Assembly: GCA_947177685.1 (NCBI GenBank)
Contig: CAMWVE010000018.1
Location: 1-54,665 of the forward strand
Reading direction: 5' to 3'
Source of the DNA: an uncultured Porphyromonadaceae bacterium
GTDB lineage: Bacteria; Bacteroidota; Bacteroidia; Bacteroidales; Muribaculaceae
DNA: 54,665 bases
Shown here one piece after another: positions 34,598 through 43,502 of this stretch. Within the stretch, counting starts at the first letter, position 1. Every line of letters starts with the position of its first letter. Both the position numbers and the translations under genes were made by a program. Under the pieces are notes generated by a model. It worked only from the letters and a program-made list of their open reading frames with translations. It did no database searches and had not been told where the DNA came from.

Positions 34598-36982
34598 ATG
34601 AAATACTTTACTCTTGCTTTAGCATTACTTGCTGTCGCAACCGCCGATGCTGCCACCACATGGACGTTGCAATCAAAAGAATATCAGGTTGATACGCTAT
34701 ATCATGCCAACGTTGGACCGGGCACCACTCAAACCTCGCTTAAACTGTCGGGAGGCTCGAACCTCAAGGTGTTCTACACCGTCACCGACCTCACCCACCC
34801 CAATGTGGAGATGCGCGTTGTGATGGCAGGCGACAAATACTCGGCATGCAACACGGTTTCAAGTATGGCAATCGGGAAAACCACACCAACCGAACAATAT
34901 TTTGCCGGCGTCAATGCTGACTTCTTCGGAAACAGCGCTCCGATTGGCTCAACCGTTGTCAATCAGGAAATCTACAACCTCGCGAATAACGGCTGGACAA
35001 GCTGGGCTGTGGTAAACGGTAAAACACCGGTGGCTAATGAAATGACCTTCGCCGGCACCGTTACCTCGCCTTCCGCTTCGCACCCGCTCAGCGGCGTCAA
35101 CACTGACCGCTACACCAACTATCTGGTAATCTACACAAACCGCAAGTCAAACAACACCGGCACCAACATCTATGGCTATGAAGTTGCACTGAAACCTGCC
35201 GAGGGCAAGCCGGGCGTGATGTTCGGCAAATCGGTTTACACGGTCACCACGGCTCCTTCATCTGCCGGCTCCATGGCAATCCCAGCCGGTCAGGTGGTGC
35301 TGTCAGGCAACGGCACTGCCGACATCTTTGTCAAATCTCTCAAGGTCGGCGACGAAATTACGGTCGATCTTTCGCTTGTCAACGGCGAGAAGCAATATTC
35401 CGATGTGCGCCAGATGGCTGGCGGTAAGCCCATGATTGTTTCCGGAGGTCAAGTCCTTGACACTCAGGGCGCACTCGACCACCTCACCTCATTGAACCCC
35501 CGCACCGCCATTGGATATGACGCCACAGGCACCAAGCTTGTCATGCTAGTTGTCGACGGCAGAAGCTCGGCTTCTGTGGGTGTTATTTCACGTCAGCTCG
35601 CCGACATGATGATTCAACTCGGCTGCACCGAAGCGATGAACTTCGATGGCGGTGGCTCATCAGCGCTCTACATCAAGGAGCTGGGTGTGCGCAACAATCC
35701 GTCGGATGGCAGGGAGCGTGCCGTTACCAACGGTGTTTACGCAGTTGCCGTAGCGCCTGCTGACAAAGAGGTAGCCGCACTGGAATTTGAACAGAAGTCA
35801 ATCGCCCTGCCGCGCTATTGCTACTATACCCCTCGCGTGTACGCGTACAATAAATATGGCGTTCTCATCGATGCCGACTACAAAGATTATAGCCTCAACT
35901 GTCCCTCTGACCTCGGTTCAATAACTTCCGATGGCAAAGTGCTGTTTACTAACGGTTCAGGTTACCATGCCCTGACTGCAACCGCCAACGGTGTCACTGC
36001 CTCGGTTCCGGTTATGGTAAGTACGGCTAACCCTCGTCTGCGTTTTGACAATGTACTCGTTGACCCCTATAAACCCTATACAATAGAGATTGTTGCGCTT
36101 GTCGAAGGAAAGGATATTCCCGTTGACAACTCGGCGCTCATCTGGAGCAGCGATGATGAAAACGTGGCTGCCGTCGATGAAAACGGCACTGTGTCAGGCG
36201 TCAGCCAAGGCGAGACCGTTATCCGTGGCAAAGTTGATGACATCACTCTTGAATTAGCTGTCAAAGTGGAAGTACCGCAGTCACGCTACCTTAAGGTTTA
36301 TCCTGTAGGAACCGCTTATACAACTGCTAAATCCGGTACAAAAGATATAGCTGTCACCGAAGATGAAAGCGGTTGTCTGTCAGTTGATTTCACCATCAGC
36401 AACACCCGCTCGCCCTATCTTGAAGTGCAGGCGTCATCATTGTCATTCGCAATTCCAGACTCACTGCGGCTGGAAATCAATCCGGGAAGCGCCAATATCA
36501 CCTCTATTTATGTGGGCTACATCAATGAATCAGGTCGCAAAGCCACCAAGTCCTACAACGTAGAGCTTCCCAATGATAAAAGTTCGGCTGTGCTGATTCC
36601 GGTTTCTGATCTGACCGGTACAGCTGACAGATCTCGTTTCCCGCTGTCGCTCACCGGATTACGCTTCTATTTCAGCAATGCCAACGCCTCCACACACCAC
36701 ATGACTATTCCTGCCTACGACTTCGTCTATGACAACATTAAGGATGAAGGCGGCATAGAGGCACCGGTCGATGATGCCGCAGCATCAGCGCTTCACTTCA
36801 GTGAGAATCCGGTCGCTCCCGGTCAGTATGTGGAGATAAACGCCGATGGTACCATAAAAATTTACAACATCGCAGGCGAACTTGTCGGAGAATCTGACAG
36901 TCACGGCTTCACGGCACCGGCAAACCGTGGAATCTATCTTGTAACCACTGGCACACAAACCGGAAAACTGATTGTTCGCTGA
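34598..36982 (+). CDS. Secreted phosphodiester glycosidase (NAGPA family) with Ig-like and sorting domains
   Basis: A 794-aa exported protein. The signal peptide (1-18) is followed by the NAGPA/DUF2233 phosphodiester glycosidase domain (about 75-390), with the family core MNFDGGGSSALYI (about 347-359) and TAIGYDATG before it. A bacterial Ig-like (BIG2) unit is visible about 490-560 (IWSSDDENVAAVDENGTVSGVSQGETVIRG, by position). The C-terminal about 70 residues have a T9SS type A-like sorting tail ending LIVR. The enzyme removes GlcNAc-type caps from phosphodiesters; the physiological substrate here is unknown, perhaps teichoic- or glycan-phosphates in the gut. It lies 49 bp before the M20 peptidase ATG. 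Confidence 0.82.
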   Translation: MKYFTLALALLAVATADAATTWTLQSKEYQVDTLYHANVGPGTTQTSLKLSGGSNLKVFYTVTDLTHPNVEMRVVMAGDKYSACNTVSSMAIGKTTPTEQYFAGVNADFFGNSAPIGSTVVNQEIYNLANNGWTSWAVVNGKTPVANEMTFAGTVTSPSASHPLSGVNTDRYTNYLVIYTNRKSNNTGTNIYGYEVALKPAEGKPGVMFGKSVYTVTTAPSSAGSMAIPAGQVVLSGNGTADIFVKSLKVGDEITVDLSLVNGEKQYSDVRQMAGGKPMIVSGGQVLDTQGALDHLTSLNPRTAIGYDATGTKLVMLVVDGRSSASVGVISRQLADMMIQLGCTEAMNFDGGGSSALYIKELGVRNNPSDGRERAVTNGVYAVAVAPADKEVAALEFEQKSIALPRYCYYTPRVYAYNKYGVLIDADYKDYSLNCPSDLGSITSDGKVLFTNGSGYHALTATANGVTASVPVMVSTANPRLRFDNVLVDPYKPYTIEIVALVEGKDIPVDNSALIWSSDDENVAAVDENGTVSGVSQGETVIRGKVDDITLELAVKVEVPQSRYLKVYPVGTAYTTAKSGTKDIAVTEDESGCLSVDFTISNTRSPYLEVQASSLSFAIPDSLRLEINPGSANITSIYVGYINESGRKATKSYNVELPNDKSSAVLIPVSDLTGTADRSRFPLSLTGLRFYFSNANASTHHMTIPAYDFVYDNIKDEGGIEAPVDDAAASALHFSENPVAPGQYVEINADGTIKIYNIAGELVGESDSHGFTAPANRGIYLVTTGTQTGKLIVR

Positions 36983-37040
36983 CACCTGACTGCTGACTGT
37001 CAGCTTACACTTGACAACTCACACTTCGCTGATGCTTGAC
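36975..37040 (+). repeat. Imperfect 16-bp direct repeat spanning a stop codon
   Basis: TTCGCTGACACCTGAC (36975-36990) contains the TGA stop of the glycosidase gene. It recurs as TTCGCTGATGCTTGAC (37025-37040), 13 of 16 identical, which contains the M20 start ATG. The intervening bases hold additional TGAC words. It resembles a local duplication of the gene end. Confidence 0.55.
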
Positions 37041-38102
37041 GACTTATATTATGACTCCGTAGAGCTGTTGGAACAGCTCATAGCCACACCTTCGGTGAGC
37101 CGCGATGAAACCGCGGCTGCCGATTTGGTGGAGAAATTCGCCCGTAAGAATATGCCGGGTGAAGTCACTCGTCATAATAATAACATTATTATAACCGCAC
37201 CCGGATTTGACCCCGCTCGCCCTACCCTTCTGCTGAACTCCCACATTGACACTGTCAAACCGGTAGAAGGATGGAGTCGCGACCCTTTCACCCCGGAAAC
37301 TGACCAGCATGGACGGCTCTACGGATTGGGGAGCAACGATGCCGGCGGTCCGTTGGTTTCGCTTATCGCGGCTTACAGGTTTCTCGCCTCTTATCCGCAG
37401 GCTTATAACCTGCTGTTGGTGGCGTCAGCCGAGGAGGAAGTCAGTGGCAAAAACGGATTTGAATCGGTGCTTCCGCTGCTGCCCTCGATAACTGTAGCCA
37501 TAGTAGGAGAGCCTACCGGCATGCAGCCTGCGGTTGCTGAAAAAGGGCTGATGGTTTTGGACTGCGAAGCACACGGATTGGCAGGGCATGCCGCCCGCGA
37601 TGAAGGTGTCAACGCCATCTATAAGGCTATTAAGGTGATTGACCGTCTGCGCACACTTCGGTTTGAGCGCGTTTCGGAAACACTCGGTCCGGTGAAGATT
37701 TCAGTCACACAGATCAATGCCGGCACACAGCACAATGTCGTGCCTGACACATGCCGGTTCGTGGTGGATGTCCGAAGCACCGACGCATATTCAAACGAGG
37801 AGACTTTGGAAATCATCCGCCGTACTGCGGGCGATGACATCACCGTCACACCACGCTCCACACGCCTCAACCCCTCGGGCATCGACATCGACAACCCTGT
37901 TGTACAGCGACTTATACTTCACGGGCGTACACCGTTCGGGTCACCTACACTCAGCGATCAGGCGCTGATGCCGTTCCCCTCGCTGAAGCTGGGTCCGGGC
38001 AGTTCGTCACGCTCCCACCACGCTGACGAGTTCATTTACATAGATGAAATCCGCGAGGCTATCGAACTGTATGTCAGAGTTCTGCACATGCTGAAAATTT
38101 AA
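37032..38102 (+). CDS. M20 family metallopeptidase (ArgE/DapE-like)
   Basis: A 356-aa zinc amidohydrolase. Zn-binding residues are visible: His and Asp in LNSHIDTV (about 71-78), Asp in LGSNDAGGP, the EEE cluster in VASAEEEVSGKNG, Glu in IVGEPTGM and a distal His in SRSHHADEF near the C-terminus. A dimerisation domain sits between. Members deacylate acetylornithine, acetylcitrulline, succinyl-diaminopimelate or small peptides. No arginine or lysine genes are adjacent, so the substrate is open. The frame extends to a TTG at 37011; the ATG at 37032 is preferred. The 3' end overlaps the convergent MFS gene by 4 bp. Confidence 0.85.
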   Translation: MLDDLYYDSVELLEQLIATPSVSRDETAAADLVEKFARKNMPGEVTRHNNNIIITAPGFDPARPTLLLNSHIDTVKPVEGWSRDPFTPETDQHGRLYGLGSNDAGGPLVSLIAAYRFLASYPQAYNLLLVASAEEEVSGKNGFESVLPLLPSITVAIVGEPTGMQPAVAEKGLMVLDCEAHGLAGHAARDEGVNAIYKAIKVIDRLRTLRFERVSETLGPVKISVTQINAGTQHNVVPDTCRFVVDVRSTDAYSNEETLEIIRRTAGDDITVTPRSTRLNPSGIDIDNPVVQRLILHGRTPFGSPTLSDQALMPFPSLKLGPGSSSRSHHADEFIYIDEIREAIELYVRVLHMLKI

Positions 38103-39325
38103 GATTTCATCATTTCGGCAAGAGGTTTCAGGCGATAGGCAGGGATGGTCAGCAGCAATGCTATCGCTGCAACCGCAATGAAGCAGATTGCTGATGAGTG
38201 GAGCATGTTGCCTAAACCTACCAACGGAGCTACTACCGCGGCGAAGATATACTTGACGACGTTAAGGATGGCTCCGGCTGTTCCCGCATCCGATTTACCC
38301 TCCTCCATACCAAGCGAGTTGGCTGACGAGAAAAGCATACCGCAGCCTACGAGCATCGGCACAACCATAATTTCATACCACACGAAGGGGAGAGCAAAAT
38401 ACATCACGGCAGCCTCGCCGAGCGCAAACAGACTCATCAGCACCGAACCTGCCACCAATCCGGTCTTGAGCACACGGAATTTCATGACAAGCGTAGAACC
38501 TACAGCTATGGCAAGCGCGTTGGCGCCGAAAATCATACCGAACTGCATGGAACTGAAGCCGTAGTGTTCCTGATAAATGAAAGTGGCTGATGAAATGTAG
38601 GCGTAAAGCAAGCCTATACCTATGGCTTTGAGCAGCACATAAATCATGAAACGGCGGTCACGGAAAAGCGTCATGTAAGCCGTCACATATTCCTTTAAAC
38701 CTTTGCCCGTCATTCGTTTGGACTGCGGTAACGACTCCGGGGTGCGCATCGACCAGAAGAGCATTCCTATGCCGATTACCAACAGCACCACGAAAATGCC
38801 TCGCCACCCCACGGAGTCAGCCAAGAAACCACCAATCAGGGGCGAGCCGGCAGGAGCTATGCCGTTGATGGCGCCTACAAGTGCCATTACCTTGGCAAGC
38901 TGTCGTCCTTCATATCGGTCAGCCGGAATGGAGTATGAGAGAACCATGCCTCCGCCGGCACCGATACCCTGCACCAGACGGCAGGAGATGAAAAACCATA
39001 TTGACTCTGACAGAAGCGACACACCGGTAGCCACCACAAAGAGTATCAGCGAAATAATCAGTATCGGCTTACGACCATAGCGGTCGCTCAACGACCCCCA
39101 CATCACAGAGCCTATGCCCAGTCCGAGCATAGCCATTGACAAGCCCATCTGAGTCATTGAAGGAGTGGTGTGGAACTCCTTCACCATTTTCGGAATGGTG
39201 GGCAGATACATGTCGTTTACCAACGAGCTGAACGCACCCAAAATGGCGATGAATATCAAAAATGTAATGAACGACCTGCCCGTTCCGCCATTCGCGGATG
39301 AGGTCGCAGGAGCAATGTTTTTCAT
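38099..39325 (-). CDS. Bcr/CflA-type MFS multidrug efflux transporter
   Basis: A 408-aa 12-helix major facilitator. MFS motif A is GSLSDRYGRKPILI (about 77-90), and the drug:H+ antiporter motif RLVQGIGAGGG lies near 117. The antiporter motif C-like GSPLIGGFLAD is near 159. Domain layout and YLPTIPKMVKEF fit Bcr/CflA efflux pumps, which export drugs or other small molecules. The 5' end lies 52 bp downstream of a 33-bp repeat array and the U32 stop. No dedicated regulator gene is adjacent. Confidence 0.85.
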   Translation of the reverse strand: MKNIAPATSSANGGTGRSFITFLIFIAILGAFSSLVNDMYLPTIPKMVKEFHTTPSMTQMGLSMAMLGLGIGSVMWGSLSDRYGRKPILIISLILFVVATGVSLLSESIWFFISCRLVQGIGAGGGMVLSYSIPADRYEGRQLAKVMALVGAINGIAPAGSPLIGGFLADSVGWRGIFVVLLVIGIGMLFWSMRTPESLPQSKRMTGKGLKEYVTAYMTLFRDRRFMIYVLLKAIGIGLLYAYISSATFIYQEHYGFSSMQFGMIFGANALAIAVGSTLVMKFRVLKTGLVAGSVLMSLFALGEAAVMYFALPFVWYEIMVVPMLVGCGMLFSSANSLGMEEGKSDAGTAGAILNVVKYIFAAVVAPLVGLGNMLHSSAICFIAVAAIALLLTIPAYRLKPLAEMMKS

Positions 39326-39377
39326 AATATCGTTTTATTATGAAAACATTTTTGAGGGCTAAAAGTTGACTACATAT

Positions 39378-39476
39378 AAAGGTTCAGGCTGCCAAAAGTA
39401 GTGTGCAACCAAAGTTTCAGCCTATCAAAAGCTGTGGGTATACAAAGTTTCAGCCTGCCAAAAGATGTGTGCAGTT
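39378..39476 (-). repeat. Three 33-bp tandem repeats after the U32 gene
   Basis: Units at 39378-39410, 39411-39443 and 39444-39476 are 33 bp each and share the AAAGTTTCAG, CTGCCAAAAG and GTGTGCA words. Read on the minus strand each unit starts at or beside TGAA, and the first unit begins within the U32 stop codon (39476-39478). The units keep an open 11-residue periodicity in one plus frame, but nothing suggests translation. Confidence 0.85.
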
Positions 39477-40714
39477 CAGTTTTTCTCCCAGATATAGAGG
39501 CGGTCGCCGGGACGGATTTTTTCGGGTACTTTGATGGAGAAGCTTTCCCCCTTGACGGTTTTTTCCACCGGCTTGAGGTCGACGCGGATTTCCTCGACGG
39601 TCATGATGAGTGCGCCGGTGGTTTTTCCGGTGATGACAATTTCGTCACCCACATGCAACTCGCCGCTTTCCATCTTGAATTCGGCTACCCCGAGGTTACT
39701 GAAATATCGCACTCCCTTGGCTGCATAGCGTTTGGTGCGCGTTGCTGATGAGCCATATTTGTGCGACCATTCGCCCAAACGTTGTCCCAGATAATAGCCG
39801 TTCCAGAATCCACGGTTGAAAATTTTGTCGAGACGGGTATCCCAGTCGGCAATTTTCTCCTCACCGAATGTTCCGTCGCATATTGACTCCAGCGCCTCAC
39901 TGTAGCAGCGCACTGCAGTTGCCACATATTCCGGACCGCGCGCACGGCCTTCGATTTTCAGCACCGTCACCCCGGCATCAATCATTTTATTAAGGAAGTG
40001 TATGGTTTTCAAATCCTTGGGTGACATGATGTATTTGTTCTCGATGGTCAACCGGTCGCCGGTTTCAAGATCCTCCACCTGATAACCCCGGCGGCAAATC
40101 TGAGTGCATGCGCCACGGTTGGCACTTGAATTCATTTCGTGCAGACTGAGGTAGCACTTCCCAGACACTGCCATGCAGAGCGCGCCGTGGCAGAACATTT
40201 CAATTCTGACAAGATTGCCGTGAGGTCCGCGGATGTCGAGCCGACGGATTTCATCGGAGATATGGCGCACCTGCTCCAGCGAGAGCTCGCGTGCCAGAAC
40301 CACCACGTCAGCCCACTGCGAGTAGAATTTCACCGCCTCGATGTTTGTGATGTTGCATTGGGTTGATATGTGGACTTCCACTCCAGCCTGACGGGCACAG
40401 AGAATGGCTGCAATGTCGCTTGCTATGATTGCCGACACGCCACTGTCGCGCACTGCCTCAATGACGCTGCGCAGTTTCTCCATCTCTCCGTCATAGATGA
40501 TGGTGTTGACAGTGAGGTATGACTTGACACCGTTACTGCGACAGATGTCGGCAATTTCGCGCAAATCGTCAAGAGTGAAGTTGACGCTTGAGCGGGCACG
40601 CATGTTCAGTCCTTCCACACCGAAGTAGACCGCATCTGCACCTGCCTTTATTGCTGCTGACAGCGACTCGAAACTCCCCACGGGAGCCATAATTTCAAAA
40701 TCGGAACGTTTCAT
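39476..40714 (-). CDS. U32 family peptidase (YegQ/TrhP-like)
   Basis: A 412-aa member of peptidase family U32. The TIM-barrel part contains EIMAPVGSFESLSAAIKAGADAVYFGV (by position, 7-33) and the family signature EMFCHGALCMAVSGKCYLS (about 171-189). The Cys-rich segment SANRGACTQICRRGY, typical for the class, may hold an Fe-S cluster. U32 members YegQ/TrhP make 5-hydroxyuridine in tRNA; others are called collagenases. The former function is more likely here but not proven. The gene is divergent from the pseudokinase, the two starts being 102 bp apart. Confidence 0.85.
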   Translation of the reverse strand: MKRSDFEIMAPVGSFESLSAAIKAGADAVYFGVEGLNMRARSSVNFTLDDLREIADICRSNGVKSYLTVNTIIYDGEMEKLRSVIEAVRDSGVSAIIASDIAAILCARQAGVEVHISTQCNITNIEAVKFYSQWADVVVLARELSLEQVRHISDEIRRLDIRGPHGNLVRIEMFCHGALCMAVSGKCYLSLHEMNSSANRGACTQICRRGYQVEDLETGDRLTIENKYIMSPKDLKTIHFLNKMIDAGVTVLKIEGRARGPEYVATAVRCYSEALESICDGTFGEEKIADWDTRLDKIFNRGFWNGYYLGQRLGEWSHKYGSSATRTKRYAAKGVRYFSNLGVAEFKMESGELHVGDEIVITGKTTGALIMTVEEIRVDLKPVEKTVKGESFSIKVPEKIRPGDRLYIWEKN

Positions 40715-40718
40715 AGCA

Positions 40719-40726
40719 CAAAATTA
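40719..40726 (-). promoter_or_regulatory. TAATTTTG box immediately before the U32 gene
   Basis: TAATTTTG on the minus strand ends 5 bp before the ATG at 40714. If used, the mRNA would be nearly leaderless. The best TTTG lies 25 nt upstream, longer than usual. Confidence 0.4.
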
Positions 40727-40757
40727 GTGATTTTTTGCCGGATTAAATCGCCAAAAA

Positions 40758-40788
40758 TTGTTATCAATGAAGTTTTTTATTAATTTTG
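40758..40788 (+). promoter_or_regulatory. Promoter of the pseudokinase-pyrH-frr cluster
   Basis: TTG (40758-40760) and TAATTTTG (40781-40788) are 20 nt apart, a good -33/-7 pair. The ATG is 28 bp downstream. Confidence 0.75.
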
Positions 40789-40816
40789 TATTCCAAGTTT
40801 ATCAAAACTCACTGAA

Positions 40817-41614
40817 ATGCCTGACAAAGTACAGCCCAAATGGACGGAAATAGAACATCTCCCTGAGTGGGACGAGGAGTTCTATGAGGTTTATACTGCA
40901 AAAAAGCATGACAAATGGCTTATGCTGAAAACGCTGCGCCCGGAGTTTCGCGATAAGAAGGAATATCGTGAAATGATTGAGAAGGAGTTTGACGTGCGCT
41001 ATAACCTTGCGCACCCCCACATTGTCATGATAAACGACTTCGAGGAAGTGCCGGGACTGGGAATGTGCATTATTACTGATGATGTCTACGGCGACTCTCT
41101 GGCAAAAATCATGCGTGACGGAAAAGTCGATGCCGACATTCTGAACAAGGTGGTGACTCAGCTTGTGGAAGCCATGGACTATATCCAGTCAAACCACATA
41201 ATCCATCACCCCATCACTGCCGACCGCATCATTTTCACGGACAAAGTACATAATCTGAAAGTGATCGACGTGGGTTTTGATCAGGGAAAACATCTTTCAG
41301 CCACTGACACTTCTGATGACATCTACAATTTCGGAGTCATTCTGAACAACCTGCTCGACCGTCTGCCCCACGACGGCAAGACCGAGGAGCTGCGTAAGGT
41401 GGCGCACCGATGCATGGACCCCGATCCGCGACGTCGCTACCGCGACATACAGAATCTGAAGATGGCGCTCACGAACCGCTCCAACAACCGGCTCTACTTC
41501 ATCATCATTGTTTTCCTTTCACTAATGATTATACTTTTAGCGTGGCTCAACTCCTCGTCAGCGCCTGTCAAGGATCCTGCCGTGGAGGTGCCGCAGCATG
41601 AAGTCTCACAGTAA
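40817..41614 (+). CDS. Membrane-anchored protein kinase-like pseudokinase
   Basis: A 265-aa kinase-fold protein with a single C-terminal membrane helix (226-244) and a short periplasmic tail. The fold can be followed: the Lys of beta3 (LMLKTL, Lys38), the alphaC Glu (about Glu57), the catalytic loop and the Mg loop. The glycine-rich loop is absent. The catalytic HRDxxxxN reads HHPITADR (residues 130-137), so the base Asp is Pro132 and the Asn is Arg137. The Mg-binding DFG survives as DVG (151-153). It should therefore be inactive or unusual, a membrane-tethered sensor or scaffold. It begins the cluster with GNAT (11-bp gap), pyrH and frr; why is unclear. Confidence 0.75.
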   Translation: MPDKVQPKWTEIEHLPEWDEEFYEVYTAKKHDKWLMLKTLRPEFRDKKEYREMIEKEFDVRYNLAHPHIVMINDFEEVPGLGMCIITDDVYGDSLAKIMRDGKVDADILNKVVTQLVEAMDYIQSNHIIHHPITADRIIFTDKVHNLKVIDVGFDQGKHLSATDTSDDIYNFGVILNNLLDRLPHDGKTEELRKVAHRCMDPDPRRRYRDIQNLKMALTNRSNNRLYFIIIVFLSLMIILLAWLNSSSAPVKDPAVEVPQHEVSQ

Positions 41615-41625
41615 ATTCATCATTT

Positions 41626-42759
41626 ATGGCTGTAGAAATAGTTCCAATAAAACCTACTAAAAAAGAACTGACCGAGTTTGTCCGTTTCGGCGTCGAGCAC
41701 TACCGTGGCAACCCTTGCTTTGTGCCACCGCTGTGGCAGGACGACATCGACACTCTGATGCCGCAGAAGAATCCGGCATTCGATTTCTGCGAGGCTCAGT
41801 CGTTCATGGCTTACCGCGACGGCAAACCCGTGGGTCGTATCACTGGCATTATCAATAACGTTGTCAACGAGCGCACGGGCGAACCTACCGTACGCTTCGG
41901 TTTCATTGAGTTCATCGACGACGCCGAAGTCTGCGACGCGCTGATGGATGCCGTGGAGAAATGGGGTAAAGAGCGTGGAATGAAGTATATAGTCGGACCG
42001 ATGGGCTTCACCGACATGGACCATGAAGGGATGCTCACCTTCGGTTATGATGAGATGGGAACAATGGCGACAATCTACAACTATCCCTATTATCCTGTCC
42101 ACATGGAGCGCCGAGGCATGGTTCCTGACGCCAAATGGGTTGAATATCGCATCGACGTTCCTGACAAGGTGCCTGAAAGAATTGCCAAAATAGCCGATCT
42201 GGTTGCCCGCCGTTTCAAGCTGTCAGTGGCAAGCTTCAAAACACGCAAGGAACTGAAGGAGCGCTACGGACTGCCGCTGTTCCGCCTGATAAACGAGGCG
42301 TATGACAAACTCTACGGCTATTCGCCGCTGACCGAGCGTCAGATGAAACACTACATCGACCAGTATCTCGGTATTCTGGATTTGAAAGATGTTTGCGTCA
42401 TTGTCGACGAGCATGACGAGCTGGTAGGTGTGGGCATCTCGGTGCCGAATTTCTCCAAGGCACTGCGCAAAAGCGGCGGCAAGCTGTTTCCCTTCGGGTG
42501 GTGGCATCTGTTGCGCGCCATGAAAGGGAAGAACGACACCGTCGACCTGCTCTTAGTGGCGATAAAAGCTGAATATCAGGGCAAAGGGGTCAATGCGCTG
42601 CTCTTCAACCACCTCATTCCCGCTTACATCCGTCGCGGCTACAAGCATGCCGAGAGCAATCCCGAGCTTGAGGATAACAGCAACGTGCAGAACCAGTGGC
42701 AGTATTTCCCCAACAGGCAACACCGCCGCCGTCAAGTCTATAAGAAATCAATAAATTAA
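41626..42759 (+). CDS. GNAT-like protein of unknown substrate
   Basis: A 377-aa protein of a family with a GNAT-type acyltransferase core. The N-terminal part (about 30-150) contains the Asp/Gly-rich GPMGFTDMDHEGML block. The acetyl-CoA region is suggested by LLLVAIKAEYQGKGVNALLFNHLI (by position, about 308-331). The end, ESNPELEDNSNVQNQWQYF, is highly characteristic of this uncharacterised family. I cannot assign a substrate. It lies between the pseudokinase and pyrH with gaps of 11 and 5 bp. Confidence 0.65.
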   Translation: MAVEIVPIKPTKKELTEFVRFGVEHYRGNPCFVPPLWQDDIDTLMPQKNPAFDFCEAQSFMAYRDGKPVGRITGIINNVVNERTGEPTVRFGFIEFIDDAEVCDALMDAVEKWGKERGMKYIVGPMGFTDMDHEGMLTFGYDEMGTMATIYNYPYYPVHMERRGMVPDAKWVEYRIDVPDKVPERIAKIADLVARRFKLSVASFKTRKELKERYGLPLFRLINEAYDKLYGYSPLTERQMKHYIDQYLGILDLKDVCVIVDEHDELVGVGISVPNFSKALRKSGGKLFPFGWWHLLRAMKGKNDTVDLLLVAIKAEYQGKGVNALLFNHLIPAYIRRGYKHAESNPELEDNSNVQNQWQYFPNRQHRRRQVYKKSIN

Positions 42760-42764
42760 CCGCT

Positions 42765-43475
42765 ATGCGTCCGAAATATAACAGAATTTTGCTTAAACTC
42801 AGCGGCGAGTCGCTGATGGGTAGACAAGGCTACGGTATTGACACCGTGCGTCTTAACCAGTATGCCGAACAAATCAAAGAAGTTGCATCGCAGGGTGTGG
42901 AAATCGCCATTGTCATCGGTGGCGGAAACATTTTCCGCGGTCTGCAGGGTGCGTCGAAAGGATTCGACCGTGTGAAGGGCGACCAGATGGGTATGCTCGC
43001 AACCGTCATCAACTCGCTGGCATTAAGCTCGGCGCTCGAAGCCGTGGGTCAGCCCGCACAGGTGTTCACAGCCATCAACATGTTCCCCATAGGCAAGCAT
43101 TACAGCAAATGGCTCGCCATCGATGCAATGAAGGAAGGGAAAGTGGCGATTATTGCAGGTGGCACCGGCAACCCGTTCTTCACGACTGATACCGGCTCGG
43201 CTCTGCGAGGCATTGAGGTTGAAGCTGATGTTATGCTCAAAGGCACCCGAGTTGACGGAATCTACACCGCTGACCCTGAAAAAGACCCCACTGCCACCAA
43301 GTTCAACGAAATCACCTACGATGAGGTGTACACCCGCGGGCTGAAAGTGATGGACCTGACAGCAACCGCCCTTTGCAAGGAGAACCGCCTCCCCATCATT
43401 GTGTTTGACATGGACACCCCCGGAAACCTTGCCAAACTGATGGCAGGCGAGCCTATCGGCACATTAGTATATTGA
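42765..43475 (+). CDS. pyrH: UMP kinase
   Basis: A 236-aa bacterial UMP kinase of the amino-acid-kinase fold, phosphorylating UMP to UDP in pyrimidine synthesis and usually GTP-activated. The N-terminal ATP region ILLKLSGESLMG (residues 7-18) and the UMP site GGGNIFRG (about 52-59) are intact, as are AGGTGNPFFTTDT (about 134-146) and GTRVDGIYTADP (about 163-174). It lies 5 bp after the GNAT gene and 27 bp before frr, the common pyrH-frr order. Confidence 0.97.
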   Translation: MRPKYNRILLKLSGESLMGRQGYGIDTVRLNQYAEQIKEVASQGVEIAIVIGGGNIFRGLQGASKGFDRVKGDQMGMLATVINSLALSSALEAVGQPAQVFTAINMFPIGKHYSKWLAIDAMKEGKVAIIAGGTGNPFFTTDTGSALRGIEVEADVMLKGTRVDGIYTADPEKDPTATKFNEITYDEVYTRGLKVMDLTATALCKENRLPIIVFDMDTPGNLAKLMAGEPIGTLVY

Positions 43476-43502
43476 TAATAAACAATTTAAAACATATATA
43501 GT

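Noticed and set aside
39401-39748. Plus-strand frame of 115 codons with an 11-residue repeat
   Set aside because: Antisense to the U32 gene, and its repeat arises from the 33-bp DNA units.
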